Made by a program: the position numbers and the translations under genes. A stretch of DNA of 64,000 nucleotides. Source: Halorubellus salinus (GTDB lineage Archaea; Halobacteriota; Halobacteria; Halobacteriales; Natrialbaceae). The notes below the pieces were generated by a model. That model searched no databases. It worked only from the letters and a program-made list of their open reading frames with translations, and was not told the DNA's origin. Shown piece after piece: positions 18,233 through 26,606 of this stretch (positions are counted from its first letter, which is position 1; each line of letters starts with the position of its first letter). The stretch is from the NCBI RefSeq assembly GCF_020567525.1, contig NZ_JAJCVI010000003.1, positions 434,001 to 498,000 on the forward strand. Reading direction: 5' to 3'.

Positions 18233-18412
18233 TTAACTATCCAGGCCGCTTCCCCGGCCGTCCATCACGTCGCTCACCGTCGAGCACGTCGAGCACCGAT
18301 GCAGGGTCCCGGTATTATCGCCGAAGACCCGCACGTAGCTCGCCGAGACGTGCCGGCCGCAGTTCGCGCACGTTCCGTCCTGCTGACCCGGAGTGGAACG
18401 AAGGTCGTCCAT
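18233..18412 (-). CDS. small four-cysteine zinc-finger protein (DUF7563-like)
   Basis: 59-aa protein read directly from the minus strand. Two CxxC knuckles, CANC near residue 15 and CSTC near residue 40, bracket the conserved core GRHVSASYVRVFGDN, as in the haloarchaeal DUF7563 small zinc fingers. Codon use is GC3-rich and the cysteines are conserved in position, so I regard it as real although it is short. It is divergent from the winged-helix gene at 18474 and next to a DUF7344 gene. Probable nucleic-acid or protein binding; role unknown. Confidence 0.75.
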   Translation of the reverse strand: MDDLRSTPGQQDGTCANCGRHVSASYVRVFGDNTGTLHRCSTCSTVSDVMDGRGSGLDS

Positions 18413-18473
18413 GGTACAATTTGACCCACTCAGTGCTGTGGCATTGTTATTCGAGCACTACGAGGTTGGTAGG

Positions 18474-18752
18474 ATGAGCGACGAGTGGAACGCGATCGGA
18501 TTCGTCATCAGCTCGAACTATCGCGTTACCGTCCTTCGACGCCTCAATCAGGGTCCTGCGACGCCCTCGCAGATCGCGAACGACGAAGACATCGCGATCA
18601 CGCACGTCTCTCGTGCACTCCGGGAACTCGGCGAGCGCGACCTCGTCGAGCTCCTCGTCCCCGAGAACCGCCGGAAGGGCCGGGTCTACGGGATCACCGA
18701 GAAAGGCGAGCGTATCTGGAAGGAGATGCAGTCCCAGAACCTCGCAGAGTGA
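18474..18752 (+). CDS. winged-helix transcriptional regulator
   Basis: 92-aa single-domain winged helix of the haloarchaeal PadR/MarR-like kind: helix NYRVTVLRRLNQGP, recognition region ITHVSRALRELGERDLVELLV and wing RVYGITEKGERIW. ATG 18474 is preceded by GAGGTTGG; ATG 18411 in frame would overlap the divergent zinc-finger start (CCATGG), so the shorter form is preferred. Likely DNA-binding repressor or activator; targets unknown. Confidence 0.8.
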   Translation: MSDEWNAIGFVISSNYRVTVLRRLNQGPATPSQIANDEDIAITHVSRALRELGERDLVELLVPENRRKGRVYGITEKGERIWKEMQSQNLAE

Positions 18753-19220
18753 CCGTACGCGACCAACCCCGCCCCTCTTCCTCGGCGATGGCCTACGTCC
18801 AGTAGTCGCCCCACCGACGTGGCCCCGTCGTTACGACGATGTCAAACGACACACTGCCGCTGACCGACGCCCACGCTGTTCGTGGCGCCGACCGGCGTTC
18901 GCGCTCACGTCGGTACACGCTTGCGCATGCGTGAGGCCTAACGCTGTTCACTCGGACACCTCGCAGGTCACTCGACGACTCCCGCGTTCCAGGCTTGCAT
19001 CTCTCGATCGACGTCCGTTGCTCGCGCTCCGGTCTGACCTCGTCGTGGTGTTGGCGGCAGTGCTCCGAGAGCGCCTGGTGGTCGAGTCTTCGCGCTCCAG
19101 CCCCCGGGACTACACACTTCAGCCGCGGTGCGGGGGAACCGTCCCGCCGAGAAGTGTGAGTATCAGCGCGACGACGACCACCTGACACAGCGTCGACGAG
19201 CACGAACCGGAGACGTGGGC
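18753..19220. other. intergenic region left of the repeat array
   Basis: No supported gene. A minus-strand frame 19119-19256 (45 codons) ends in a hydrophobic segment (VVVVALILTLLGGTV) and could be a tiny membrane protein, but its start lies inside a degenerate repeat unit and no homology is known. Confidence 0.25.
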
Positions 19221-19620
19221 GAGGAGAGCGGCCTGACGAGTCAACGAGGGTCTCATGGGCGAGGAGAGTGGCCTGACGAGTCCGCGAGGGTCGCATGGGC
19301 GAGGAAAGAGGGCCGAGGAGTCAACGAGGGTCACGTGGGCGAGGAAAGAGGGCCGAGGAGTCAACGAGGGTCACGTGGGCGAGGAAAGAGGGCCGAGGAG
19401 TCAACGAGGGTCACGTGGGCGAGGAAAGAGGGCCGAGGAGTCAACGAGGGTCACGTGGGCGAGGAAAGAGGGCCGAGGAGTCAACGAGGGTCACGTGGGC
19501 GAGGAAAGAGGGCCGAGGAGTCAACGAGGGTCACGTGGGCGAGGAAAGAGGGCCGAGGAGTCAACGAGGGTCACGTGGGCGAGGAAAGGGGGCCGAGGAG
19601 TCAGCGAGGGCGGCGGTGAC
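19221..19620. repeat. 40-bp tandem repeat array (about 10 units)
   Basis: Head-to-tail 40-bp units on the plus strand reading GAGGAAAGAGGGCCGAGGAG followed by TCAACGAGGGTCACGTGGGC. Seven units (19301-19580) are identical; two diverged units precede (19221, 19261) and one diverged unit follows (19581). Each unit holds a CACGTG palindrome. As 40 is not a multiple of three and the unit has no stop in any plus frame, all three plus frames stay open throughout, giving misleading Gly/Arg/Glu-rich frames. The last unit contains the stop codon of the small minus-strand gene at 19601. Confidence 0.95.
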
Positions 19621-19792
19621 GGCCGCCGTTCGGGAACGGGCTCGCCAGGCGGCGCTCGTTCTCCTCGCTCTCGTCGGTCGAATCCGGCTCGGCGCCTTCC
19701 GGGAGGAGTTGTTCTGGCTTTCGCGCGTACGCGGGTGTCGCAGCGAAGGCCTGGATTCGACGCATCTCGTCTTCAGTCAGTCGTTCCACCAT
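19601..19792 (-). CDS. small conserved-type haloarchaeal protein, 63 aa
   Basis: Short acidic protein starting MVERLTEDEMRRIQAFAATP with an ARKPEQLLPEG motif; the style is that of small haloarchaeal proteins of unknown function, and GC3 use is coding-like. A TATA-like CTTACTAAC (minus strand of 19817-19825) lies 25-33 nt upstream, which suggests a leaderless transcript. The stop codon falls inside the last 40-bp repeat unit, so transcription would run into the array. Confidence 0.65.
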   Translation of the reverse strand: MVERLTEDEMRRIQAFAATPAYARKPEQLLPEGAEPDSTDESEENERRLASPFPNGGRHRRPR

Positions 19793-19980
19793 AGGTAACT
19801 ATTGGCGTACGACACCGTTAGTAAGTGGTTCCATACGTCAGCAACTACAAGCGTAAGGTCTCCCTGTGAAACGGTACCAAGACCCAGATTCTCCGGCAGG
19901 ACGATGCTACCGTGGCCGGCCGACGACGAACGGTACCGAAACACATCGGATTGACGACACGAAGCACGTCGGCGTCGCGC

Positions 19981-22900
19981 TCAGTCGGGAGCGCCGGCGT
20001 CGTCGACGCGACGACCGTTCTCCAGGAGGAGTGCGAATATCTTCCGCTCCGCCTTCCGGATGTGCTGGCTGAACGTCGGCGGCGCGACGCCGAGCGACGA
20101 CGCCACCTCCTTCCCGCTCACCGTCCGCGGCCACTCGAAGAACCCCCCGTAGAACGCCGCCTCGAGCACCGCACGCTGACGTTCGGTCAACAGCTCCTCG
20201 ACCTGCCGCTGTAACGCGGTCATCGACTCCATCGGGCGCGAGAACTGGCGCTTCGAGACGAGCTCCGCGCCCGGATACGACTCGACGACCGCGGTCGTCA
20301 CCGCCCGCACGTCCGTCTCCGGCGGCACGTGCATGACGATACGGGACTCGCCGTCCTCGATCGTCGCCCGCTCGATGTACCCGCCACTCCCCATCACCTG
20401 CATGTACACCGGCGATCTCCCGGTTCGCAACTCGAACCTCGACACGCCGTCCTCGTTCGCCGAGCCGACGACCGTCACCGACCGCCATCCCTCGAACGCG
20501 TCCACGAGTCCCTCGAGCGCGTCCCGCGCATCGTCCGTCACCGTCCCGTAGACGAGGAGTTCGTCGTCGCCCACTCGCACCGTCTCCTCGAACGCGATCC
20601 GACCGCCCGGGTCGACGTCCACCGCGAACTCGTCGTAGATGGCTTCGACCCGGTACTCCAACTCCACGACCTCCTCGCTCGTCAACGCGCGCTTTCGCTC
20701 CACCGCAGCGATAGCGTGCCCGACGAACTCGCCGATACGTTCGACGACCGCGCGCTCCTCGCCAGCGAACGCGTTCTCGCGGTCCGCGTGCACGCTCAGC
20801 ACCCCGTAGAGCGCGCCCTCGTACGTGATCGGTATCGCTGCCGCGGACCGGAACCCGTGTCGCTCGACGAGTCCGAGCCACGGCTCGTATCGCGGGTCGC
20901 TCGCCGCGTCCTGCACGGTCTGCACGGTGCGTTCGCGGAACGCACGCCCGACCGGGCCGTGACTCCGCGGGTCCGACGGGTCCGTCGTGACCGTCACCCC
21001 GGACAGGTAGCCCTCGACGCCCGCCTCGGTCCGGAGCGTGACCGTGCCGTCGTACGACTCCACGCCACCGATCCACGCGAACGAGTACGACGACGAGGCG
21101 GCGAGTTCCTCGCAGACGAGTGCCTCGATGTCCTCGCGCGTCGACCCCTCGACGGCCGCGGACGCGACGTCCCGAACGAGCGCGTTCATCTCGTTCAACG
21201 CCTCGAGTCTCGCACGCTGACTCTCGATCTTGCGCTCGCGGTTCACGCGCTCGGTGACGTCCCGGAGCACGCCGACGCGACCGCAGCCGTCCTCGAACCC
21301 GAACGCGGACACCTGGACGTCGGCAACGAACGTCTCGTCGGTCGTCGCACGAACCGTCCCCTCGAACCGGCCCGTGTCGCGGTCGCCGTCGTCCGTCGAG
21401 GCGAGCGCACGCTCGGCTTTCTCGACGAACGCGTCGTGAAGGACGTCCCGTGCCGACGCTCCGACGACGTCGTCCACGGAGACCCCGAGGAGGGACGCGA
21501 ACGCCTCGTTCACGAACCTGAACCGGTTCTCGTCGTCGAGCACGTAGATGCCGTCCTCGACCGTCTCGACGATCCGCTCGTACGTCTCGAGCTCGCGCTC
21601 TCGCTCCCAGCGGTCGGAGATGTCCCGGAGGACGCCCGCGGTCCCGGTCATCCGTCCGTCGTCGTCCGTGAGCACCGCGAACCGGTTCTCGACGGGATAC
21701 GGGTCGCCGCCCTTCGGCTGCACCTCGTACTCGGCGCGTAGTCGCCCGGGTTCGTCCGCGTCCAGCACGTCGGCGAGCTGCTGGGCGACGGTCGCGACCG
21801 CGTCGTCGCTCATCCCGATGGAGACGTGCGACCCGAGGAGCTCCGCCCGAGAGTACCCGGACGCTTCCACGGCCGCGTCGTTCACGAACGTGAAATCACC
21901 GTGTTCGTCGAGCTCGTAGACCGGTTCGCCGAGCGCGTCGACGAGGCTCGCGTACCGGCGAAGCTCGCGCTCGCGAACCACGTGGTCCGTGACGTCCCGG
22001 AGGTGGACGGCGACCCCGTGGTCGGTCGGGACGGCTTCGAGGTCGAACCACCTGTCGTCGAACCCGATTGCCTCCTCGACGCTGACCGTGGTCTCGGTGT
22101 CGAGGCACTCCGTCACTGCTTGCTTCGCCTCGGGCGTCTCGGCGAACGCCGTGTCGACGTGCTGGTCGAAGAGCACGGTCCGCTCGCCCTCGACGCCGCA
22201 GACGATCCGCGCGAACCGGTCGCCGACGTCCACGACGTACCCGGTCGCGTCCACGGTCGCGAACCCGTCGACGGCGCGCGACCGGAACGCGGCGAGCTCC
22301 TGCTCGGCGGCCGCGTACGCGTTCGACAGCTCGGACTCCCAGTCGACCTGTCGCGTCACGTCGCGCGTCGTCGCGACCACGCCGCCCGCCGCCGTCGGGC
22401 GGACGGTGACCGCCAGCCACCGCTCGGCGTCCTCGACGCGGACGCGACGCTGCCCGTCTCGAACGTCCGTCCAGACGTCACCGACCGGGTCTTCAACGCG
22501 TTCGTTCCCCTCGCTCACGAGCGCGACGCGTTCGAGGGTCTCGCGCGTCGGGTTCGAGCTCGGGTCCGCGTCCTCGAACCCGAGGTGCGAGCGGAACGTC
22601 GCGGACGCGAACCCGACGCGTCCGTCCCCGCTGAACGTCAGGATGCCGACCGACGCGTCGTCGACCGCGGCGTCGAGCGACGGCCCGGGGACCGTCGATT
22701 CCGACGCCGACTCGACCGCAACCGTCCCCGTCTCTCCGACGCCGGAGTCACTCGCAGCCGCATCGTCGACACCCGTCGCTGTCGAGGTCTGGTCCGTTGC
22801 TCGCGCCGTCCACCAGATTCGAGCGCTCGCCCCGACGGACTTCGTCCGGACGTGCCCGGCGTCGCTCAACCTGTCCAGTCGGTCGTACGTGCTTCGCCGA

Positions 22901-23001
22901 CCGACGCCGAGCTCGTCGCTCACTTCGGTCGTCGAAAGCGGTTCCCCGGCCCCCTCGAGGACCGAGAGCGTCTCCGCGAGCGCCGGCGTGATGGAAGGCA
23001 T
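19981..23001 (-). CDS. Bat-like multi-PAS/GAF regulator with HTH-10 output
   Basis: 1006-aa cytoplasmic sensor-regulator. Order: N-terminal winged helix (residues about 1-60, STTEVSDELGVGRRSTYDRLDRL); four PAS-type domains separated by PAC-like ends (TRDVTRQ, HLRDVTDH, VLRDISDRWERE, VLRDVTERV); a GAF domain (about 640-790, FAWIGG...GVLSVHADRENAF); then the bacterio-opsin-activator region and a C-terminal HTH-10 helix-turn-helix (LTERQRAVLEAAFYGGFFEWPR... SGKEVASSLGVAPPTFSQHIRKAERK). Relatives control bacterio-opsin and other genes in response to light, oxygen or redox. An unusual point is DNA-binding-like domains at both ends. Minus-strand GCTATAATC box at 23068-23076 is the likely promoter. 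Confidence 0.88.
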   Translation of the reverse strand: MPSITPALAETLSVLEGAGEPLSTTEVSDELGVGRRSTYDRLDRLSDAGHVRTKSVGASARIWWTARATDQTSTATGVDDAAASDSGVGETGTVAVESASESTVPGPSLDAAVDDASVGILTFSGDGRVGFASATFRSHLGFEDADPSSNPTRETLERVALVSEGNERVEDPVGDVWTDVRDGQRRVRVEDAERWLAVTVRPTAAGGVVATTRDVTRQVDWESELSNAYAAAEQELAAFRSRAVDGFATVDATGYVVDVGDRFARIVCGVEGERTVLFDQHVDTAFAETPEAKQAVTECLDTETTVSVEEAIGFDDRWFDLEAVPTDHGVAVHLRDVTDHVVRERELRRYASLVDALGEPVYELDEHGDFTFVNDAAVEASGYSRAELLGSHVSIGMSDDAVATVAQQLADVLDADEPGRLRAEYEVQPKGGDPYPVENRFAVLTDDDGRMTGTAGVLRDISDRWERERELETYERIVETVEDGIYVLDDENRFRFVNEAFASLLGVSVDDVVGASARDVLHDAFVEKAERALASTDDGDRDTGRFEGTVRATTDETFVADVQVSAFGFEDGCGRVGVLRDVTERVNRERKIESQRARLEALNEMNALVRDVASAAVEGSTREDIEALVCEELAASSSYSFAWIGGVESYDGTVTLRTEAGVEGYLSGVTVTTDPSDPRSHGPVGRAFRERTVQTVQDAASDPRYEPWLGLVERHGFRSAAAIPITYEGALYGVLSVHADRENAFAGEERAVVERIGEFVGHAIAAVERKRALTSEEVVELEYRVEAIYDEFAVDVDPGGRIAFEETVRVGDDELLVYGTVTDDARDALEGLVDAFEGWRSVTVVGSANEDGVSRFELRTGRSPVYMQVMGSGGYIERATIEDGESRIVMHVPPETDVRAVTTAVVESYPGAELVSKRQFSRPMESMTALQRQVEELLTERQRAVLEAAFYGGFFEWPRTVSGKEVASSLGVAPPTFSQHIRKAERKIFALLLENGRRVDDAGAPD

Positions 23002-23225
23002 ATCGCTATCACGCCCCGTATCCACTTCAACACTCCGCCGGCGGAGGCAACCGTCCGTGGACAACTGGCTATAATCTGGTAACCGACTAGAATGCAACCC
23101 TCAGCACGCACTTGCGGCACCTCCGCATCACTCTCCGCCGACGGACCTACAATGTTCTAGGCGAGACTTAGCAACGCCGGTAGTAATACTGGATTATAGG
23201 GGGGAGTCGACCCGCCTGAACGACT

Positions 23226-23573
23226 ATGACCGACAACTCATACGGATGGTCGCGTGACCGTGCCCACGACGGTACGTTCCTCGGACATCTCGGACCCGAC
23301 GAACGGCACTCCCTGCTCTCGAACTCGGACCGACGGGCACTGATCGGGGTACTCGCCGACAGGACCACCCCGATACACCTGTCGGAACTCGCCAGCGAGG
23401 TCGCACTGGCGTGCGCGCCGACGACCGTCGACGCGGACGCGCACCGGCGTGCGTTCGAGATCGAACTCCATCACCATCACCTGCCGCGGCTCGAGGACGC
23501 CGGCATCGTAGAGTACGACGCGACGACGAACCGCGTCGACCCCGTCCGGAACTCGACCGCGCTCTCGCCGTAA
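23226..23573 (+). CDS. short DUF7344-type winged-helix protein
   Basis: 115-aa soluble member of the same broad family: opening helix SNSDRRALIGVLAD, then IELHHHHLPRLEDAGIVEYD, which is the short-family equivalent of the LYQ-x-HLPKL hallmark. No membrane helices. Divergent from the Bat-like gene, with a TTATAGG/TAATACTGG AT-rich segment (about 23180-23198) as probable promoter. Putative transcription factor. Confidence 0.75.
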   Translation: MTDNSYGWSRDRAHDGTFLGHLGPDERHSLLSNSDRRALIGVLADRTTPIHLSELASEVALACAPTTVDADAHRRAFEIELHHHHLPRLEDAGIVEYDATTNRVDPVRNSTALSP

Positions 23574-23789
23574 CCGCTGGCATCAGCCGTCGGCCGCCGA
23601 GACGGTCGTCGAGCGAACCGACCGCGTCAACGAGGCCAGGGGCAGCAACGTCGACGGGCCCGAGAGGACCGCCGCGGACGCGGTCGCTCCGCGACCGGAC
23701 GTATAGGTCAACAATACGACGCGGTAGTGGTATACTGTGCACTGGAACCGTCGGTTACAGTTAGGTCCGCGAGTGCCCTACGTGGCGGC

Positions 23790-24221
23790 ATGTCCACAGT
23801 ATTGCTAGCCGTCGACGGGAGCGAGCACGGGCACCACGCCGCCAACCGCGCGCTCGAGGAGGCAAGAGCGCGCGATGGGACCCTCCACTGTCTCTGCGTC
23901 GTCGACCGTCGAGTGCACGCCGAACCCGGGCTGAGTACCGGCGAGCTGTCGACCATCGAGGCGGAGGACCGCGGGCACCGGTTCGTCGACGACGTCGCGG
24001 AAACCGCACGGGAGCGGGACGTCCCCGTCGAGACCGCGGTGAAGCACGGCGTTCCCGTGGACGTCATCCTCGACTACGCGGACGACGTCGGCGCTGACGT
24101 CGTCTTCGTGGGCGAACACGGTGACCACGACCACCACCTCGGTGGCGTCGGCCGCCGCGTCGCGGACGCCGCCGACTGCGAGGTCGTCGTCGCCACCGAA
24201 CCCGTCGACAGCACCCCCTGA
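23790..24221 (+). CDS. UspA-family universal stress protein (atypical nucleotide loop)
   Basis: 143-aa single-domain universal stress protein: STVLLAVDGSEHGHHAANRAL at the start and VFVGEHGDHDHHLGGVGRRVADAADCEVVV at the end. The usual ATP motif G-2x-G-9x-G-S/T reads G..G.........G-R here, so the final Ser/Thr is replaced and nucleotide binding may be lost. A TATA-like GGTATACTG lies about 60 nt upstream. It sits 96 nt before a second uspA gene in the same direction. Confidence 0.85.
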   Translation: MSTVLLAVDGSEHGHHAANRALEEARARDGTLHCLCVVDRRVHAEPGLSTGELSTIEAEDRGHRFVDDVAETARERDVPVETAVKHGVPVDVILDYADDVGADVVFVGEHGDHDHHLGGVGRRVADAADCEVVVATEPVDSTP

Positions 24222-24317
24222 CCGAGTTCGACGGAAGCGCTCGCGTCGAGTACTGGTCGTTCTCACCGACTGGTAGGCACGCGCAACATTATGGCCTCTG
24301 CCGTCGTTCTTACAGGT

Positions 24318-24764
24318 ATGCGATTCCTCATCGCGACCGACGGGTCGGCAGCCGGTGACAGAGCGATCGAATACGCGGCGTCGCTCGTCGACGCCGACCG
24401 CGACCACGTGACGCTCGTGCACGTCGTGGACCCCGACGTGTACGCGAGCACCGCCAGCGAACCACTCTCGGACGTGAGCGAAGCGGACGACCTCCTCGTC
24501 TCGACCGTTCGCGACGCCGAGGACCGCGGCGCGCGCATCCTCGAGGAGTCCATGGCCGAAGCCGAAGCCCTCGGGCTCTCGGTCGACACGGAACTCCTCT
24601 ACGGGAACCCCGCCTCGGAGGTCGCGTCCTACGCCGCGGACGTGGACGCCGACGGCGTCTTCGTCGGCACGACCGGGAAGAGCGAACGCGCCGAGCGCGT
24701 CCTCGGGAGCGTCGCGAAGAACCTCGTCGAGCGCGCGTCCTGCCCGGTCACCGTCGTCCGCTGA
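24318..24764 (+). CDS. UspA-family universal stress protein
   Basis: 148-aa universal stress protein with an intact ATP-binding motif (VGTTGKSERAERVLGSVAKN, i.e. G-2x-G-9x-G-S) and the N-terminal FLIATDGSAAGDRAIEYA signature. Second member of a tandem pair; the two differ in the nucleotide loop, which suggests different activities. Stress response role is family knowledge only. Confidence 0.9.
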   Translation: MRFLIATDGSAAGDRAIEYAASLVDADRDHVTLVHVVDPDVYASTASEPLSDVSEADDLLVSTVRDAEDRGARILEESMAEAEALGLSVDTELLYGNPASEVASYAADVDADGVFVGTTGKSERAERVLGSVAKNLVERASCPVTVVR

Positions 24765-24954
24765 CCGGCAACCACTCGCTCACTTCCTCACCTACTACCT
24801 CGCTTACCTGGCCACTTACTCATCCACTAACTCACTCGCTCACTAATTCACTTACTCGCGCACTCGCTCGTCTTTCGACTGCGCGTGGTTCTCGCTCTGC
24901 CCGCCCCGTCACCGCGACGGCTCTCGACGGGGCGTCGATTGCAGGCAACGCGCC
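24765..24954. repeat. degenerate CTCA/CTCG/CTTA tetranucleotide tract
   Basis: From about 24773 to 24871 the plus strand is built of loosely repeated CTCACT, CTTACT and CTCGCT words with few exceptions, a pyrimidine-rich low-complexity tract after the second uspA stop. It may be a decayed microsatellite or a transcription-termination region. No gene is present. Confidence 0.7.
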
Positions 24955-25605
24955 TCATTCCGTCCAGAGGACTCGCATCCCGCCGACGAGTAGTCTGTCG
25001 GCGCCCCAGGTGGCGGCGGCGTACGACACGAAGAACGTGGCGAGGGTCACGACGTCCAGCGCGACGACCCCGGCCACGTCGAACGTTGCGAGCGCGCGCA
25101 CCGCGTCGGGGAGCGTCGCCATCGCGGCCGTGAACGTGGACGCTGCGAGCGCTCCGCCGACCACGACGGCCAGCGACGCCACGGTCGCCTCCGTCTCCGA
25201 GGGGATGCGAGCCCAGAGGGTCTCGTCGGTTCGCCCCCTGAACGCCGCGACCTGTCGACCGACCTGGTCGACGACGGTCAGCCCGAGGGCGACCCAGATG
25301 AGCGCAGCCAGTCCGAACGTCACCGTGCTCTGGCTGATCCCGGGGAACGCGTCGGTCACGACGTCGACGACTGCCGGCGTCACGCGTTCGACCACGACGT
25401 AGAACAGCACGTAGCCGAGCACGGCATCGACCGGCCCGTACGCCGGATGGAAGACGCCCCCGGCCGCGGCCGCAGACGCTTCACTGTTCGTCGCAGTACG
25501 TTCTTCGCGGTCCGTCGCAGTACGTTCTTCGCGGTTCGCCGAGCCGTGCGCTCCACGGCGGCGGTCGCCGTCGGTTCGCTCGGGTGCGTCGGCATTCCCG
25601 CTCAT
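24955..25605 (-). CDS. haloarchaeal membrane protein with repetitive N-terminus
   Basis: 216-aa protein: about 45 hydrophilic Arg/Glu/Thr-rich residues, then four hydrophobic helices (e.g. LGYVLFYVVVERVTPAVVDVV, FGLAALIWVALGLTVVDQV, VASLAVVVGGALAASTFTAA, VVTLATFFVSYAAATWG). The N-terminus contains two copies of an 8-residue REERTAT unit encoded by a 24-bp direct repeat. Family not recognised beyond a general haloarchaeal membrane protein; convergent with the uspA pair. Confidence 0.65.
   Translation of the reverse strand: MSGNADAPERTDGDRRRGAHGSANREERTATDREERTATNSEASAAAAGGVFHPAYGPVDAVLGYVLFYVVVERVTPAVVDVVTDAFPGISQSTVTFGLAALIWVALGLTVVDQVGRQVAAFRGRTDETLWARIPSETEATVASLAVVVGGALAASTFTAAMATLPDAVRALATFDVAGVVALDVVTLATFFVSYAAATWGADRLLVGGMRVLWTE
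25486..25533. repeat. 24-bp direct repeat, two copies in frame
   Basis: Plus-strand units 25486-25509 and 25510-25533 differ at one base and carry CGTCGCAGTACGTTCTTCGC; a third partial copy (GTTCGCC) follows. They lie inside the membrane-protein gene and encode the repeated REERTAT peptide. Confidence 0.85.
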
Positions 25606-25762
25606 ATGCTCCTAGACGCGGTTAGGGCGTATCAAGCAGGGCGTTGAATCTCGCGCGTCGAGAGTGGCGAGCGGCTCCGGGCGCGAACACCTGGGGGTGA
25701 ACGGGAACGAGGGGGCGTGGCGGCCCGTGACCTGACGTGGTCGACGCATGGAGCCCTCCGCG

Positions 25763-25912
25763 TCACTCGCTGTATCCTTCCTGGAGGAATGTCCCATCCG
25801 TCTCGTACATCGAGACGAGTTCGGCGATGAGCTCGGGGATGGTCTCGTCCTCCTCGAGGTGTCTGTCGAGTCGTTCGGCCAGTTCGTCGTCGAGTTCTAT
25901 CGTTCGTGGCAT
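25763..25912 (-). CDS. small antitoxin-like protein (VapB/DUF7557-like)
   Basis: 49-aa acidic protein read on the minus strand: PRTIELDDELAERLDRHLEE, then ETIPELIAELVSMY and a tail FLQEGYSE. The pattern (strand, then two amphipathic helices) fits the small ribbon-helix-helix or VapB-like haloarchaeal family often annotated as putative antitoxin. No toxin partner is visible next to it, so it may be an orphan or not an antitoxin at all. TATA-like CTTATTTC (minus strand, near 25953) lies about 40 nt upstream. Confidence 0.7.
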   Translation of the reverse strand: MPRTIELDDELAERLDRHLEEDETIPELIAELVSMYETDGTFLQEGYSE

Positions 25913-25993
25913 GGTACCAACCAACGAGAGATACGGTCGGCGAGGAGAAATAAGTTCAGTCGCCTCCGGCCTGCTGTCCCGAACCCGCGCGAG

Positions 25994-26383
25994 TCAGTCG
26001 TCGTCCTCGTGGTCGGTCGCCTGACGGACGGCGCGCACCACCGCGTCGTCGACGGGTTCCGGCGAGACGATACCGTCCTCGGGGTCGTACGAGAGCAGGC
26101 CCGCGTCGTCGAGCCGCGGCAGGTGGTCGTGATGGAGGACGAGCAGGAGGTGGTCTCGGCTCGGTGGCTGCGCGGACGCTCCCGTCGCGGTCCGGTCCCA
26201 CTCGACGAGCTCCGTCGCGAGTTCTCCCCGCGACCACTCGCGTGGGTCGTCGAGGACGAGGTCGAGGACGCGGCGTCTCACTGTCGACCCGAGCGCGCGA
26301 TGCGTCTCGGCGTCGAGACCGCCGCTCGGTGAGCACCCTCCGCTCCCGCCGGTCTGTGGGGTGTCGGAGTCGTCCTCATCCAT
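25994..26383 (-). CDS. DUF7344-type winged-helix protein
   Basis: 129-aa soluble protein. After a Gly/Ser-rich N-terminus come TVRRRVLDLVLDDP, RGELATELVEW and LLLVLHHDHLPRLDDAGLLSYDPEDG, the short-family form of the DUF7344 hallmark. ATG 26383 is close behind a minus-strand TTTATTACC element (about 26406-26414), so the transcript is probably leaderless. Putative regulator; targets unknown. Confidence 0.75.
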   Translation of the reverse strand: MDEDDSDTPQTGGSGGCSPSGGLDAETHRALGSTVRRRVLDLVLDDPREWSRGELATELVEWDRTATGASAQPPSRDHLLLVLHHDHLPRLDDAGLLSYDPEDGIVSPEPVDDAVVRAVRQATDHEDDD

Positions 26384-26606
26384 ACCAGCACACACGCAAC
26401 CAATGGTAATAAATCGGTGTCCTCGTTCAAGCGAACGACGGCGCGGAGACGCGAGGACGTCGGCCCGAGCGTCCACTCCACGCCCGTTCACCCGAACCGC
26501 CTGGAACCAGACGACGTGCCGGAACAGACGCCGAGAGACAGATGGACTCACGCCCCGCTGGCGGCCGCGACCACCAGTCGCTCGCGGGACGTCGGCGTTC
26601 AGTCGC

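Noticed and set aside
18190-18477. 95-codon plus frame starting in ATGA overlap with the DUF7344 stop
   Set aside because: After the first 20 residues it is Arg/Ser-rich and lies antisense to the clear CxxC zinc-finger gene at 18233-18412.
19221-19620. CRISPR array
   Set aside because: Units are contiguous 40-bp repeats with no variable spacers and no cas genes nearby.
19128-19798. Long Gly/Arg/Glu-rich plus-strand frames across the 40-bp repeats
   Set aside because: They arise because the 40-bp unit lacks stops in every frame; the repeat peptides rotate through all three frames and show no domain or plausible start.
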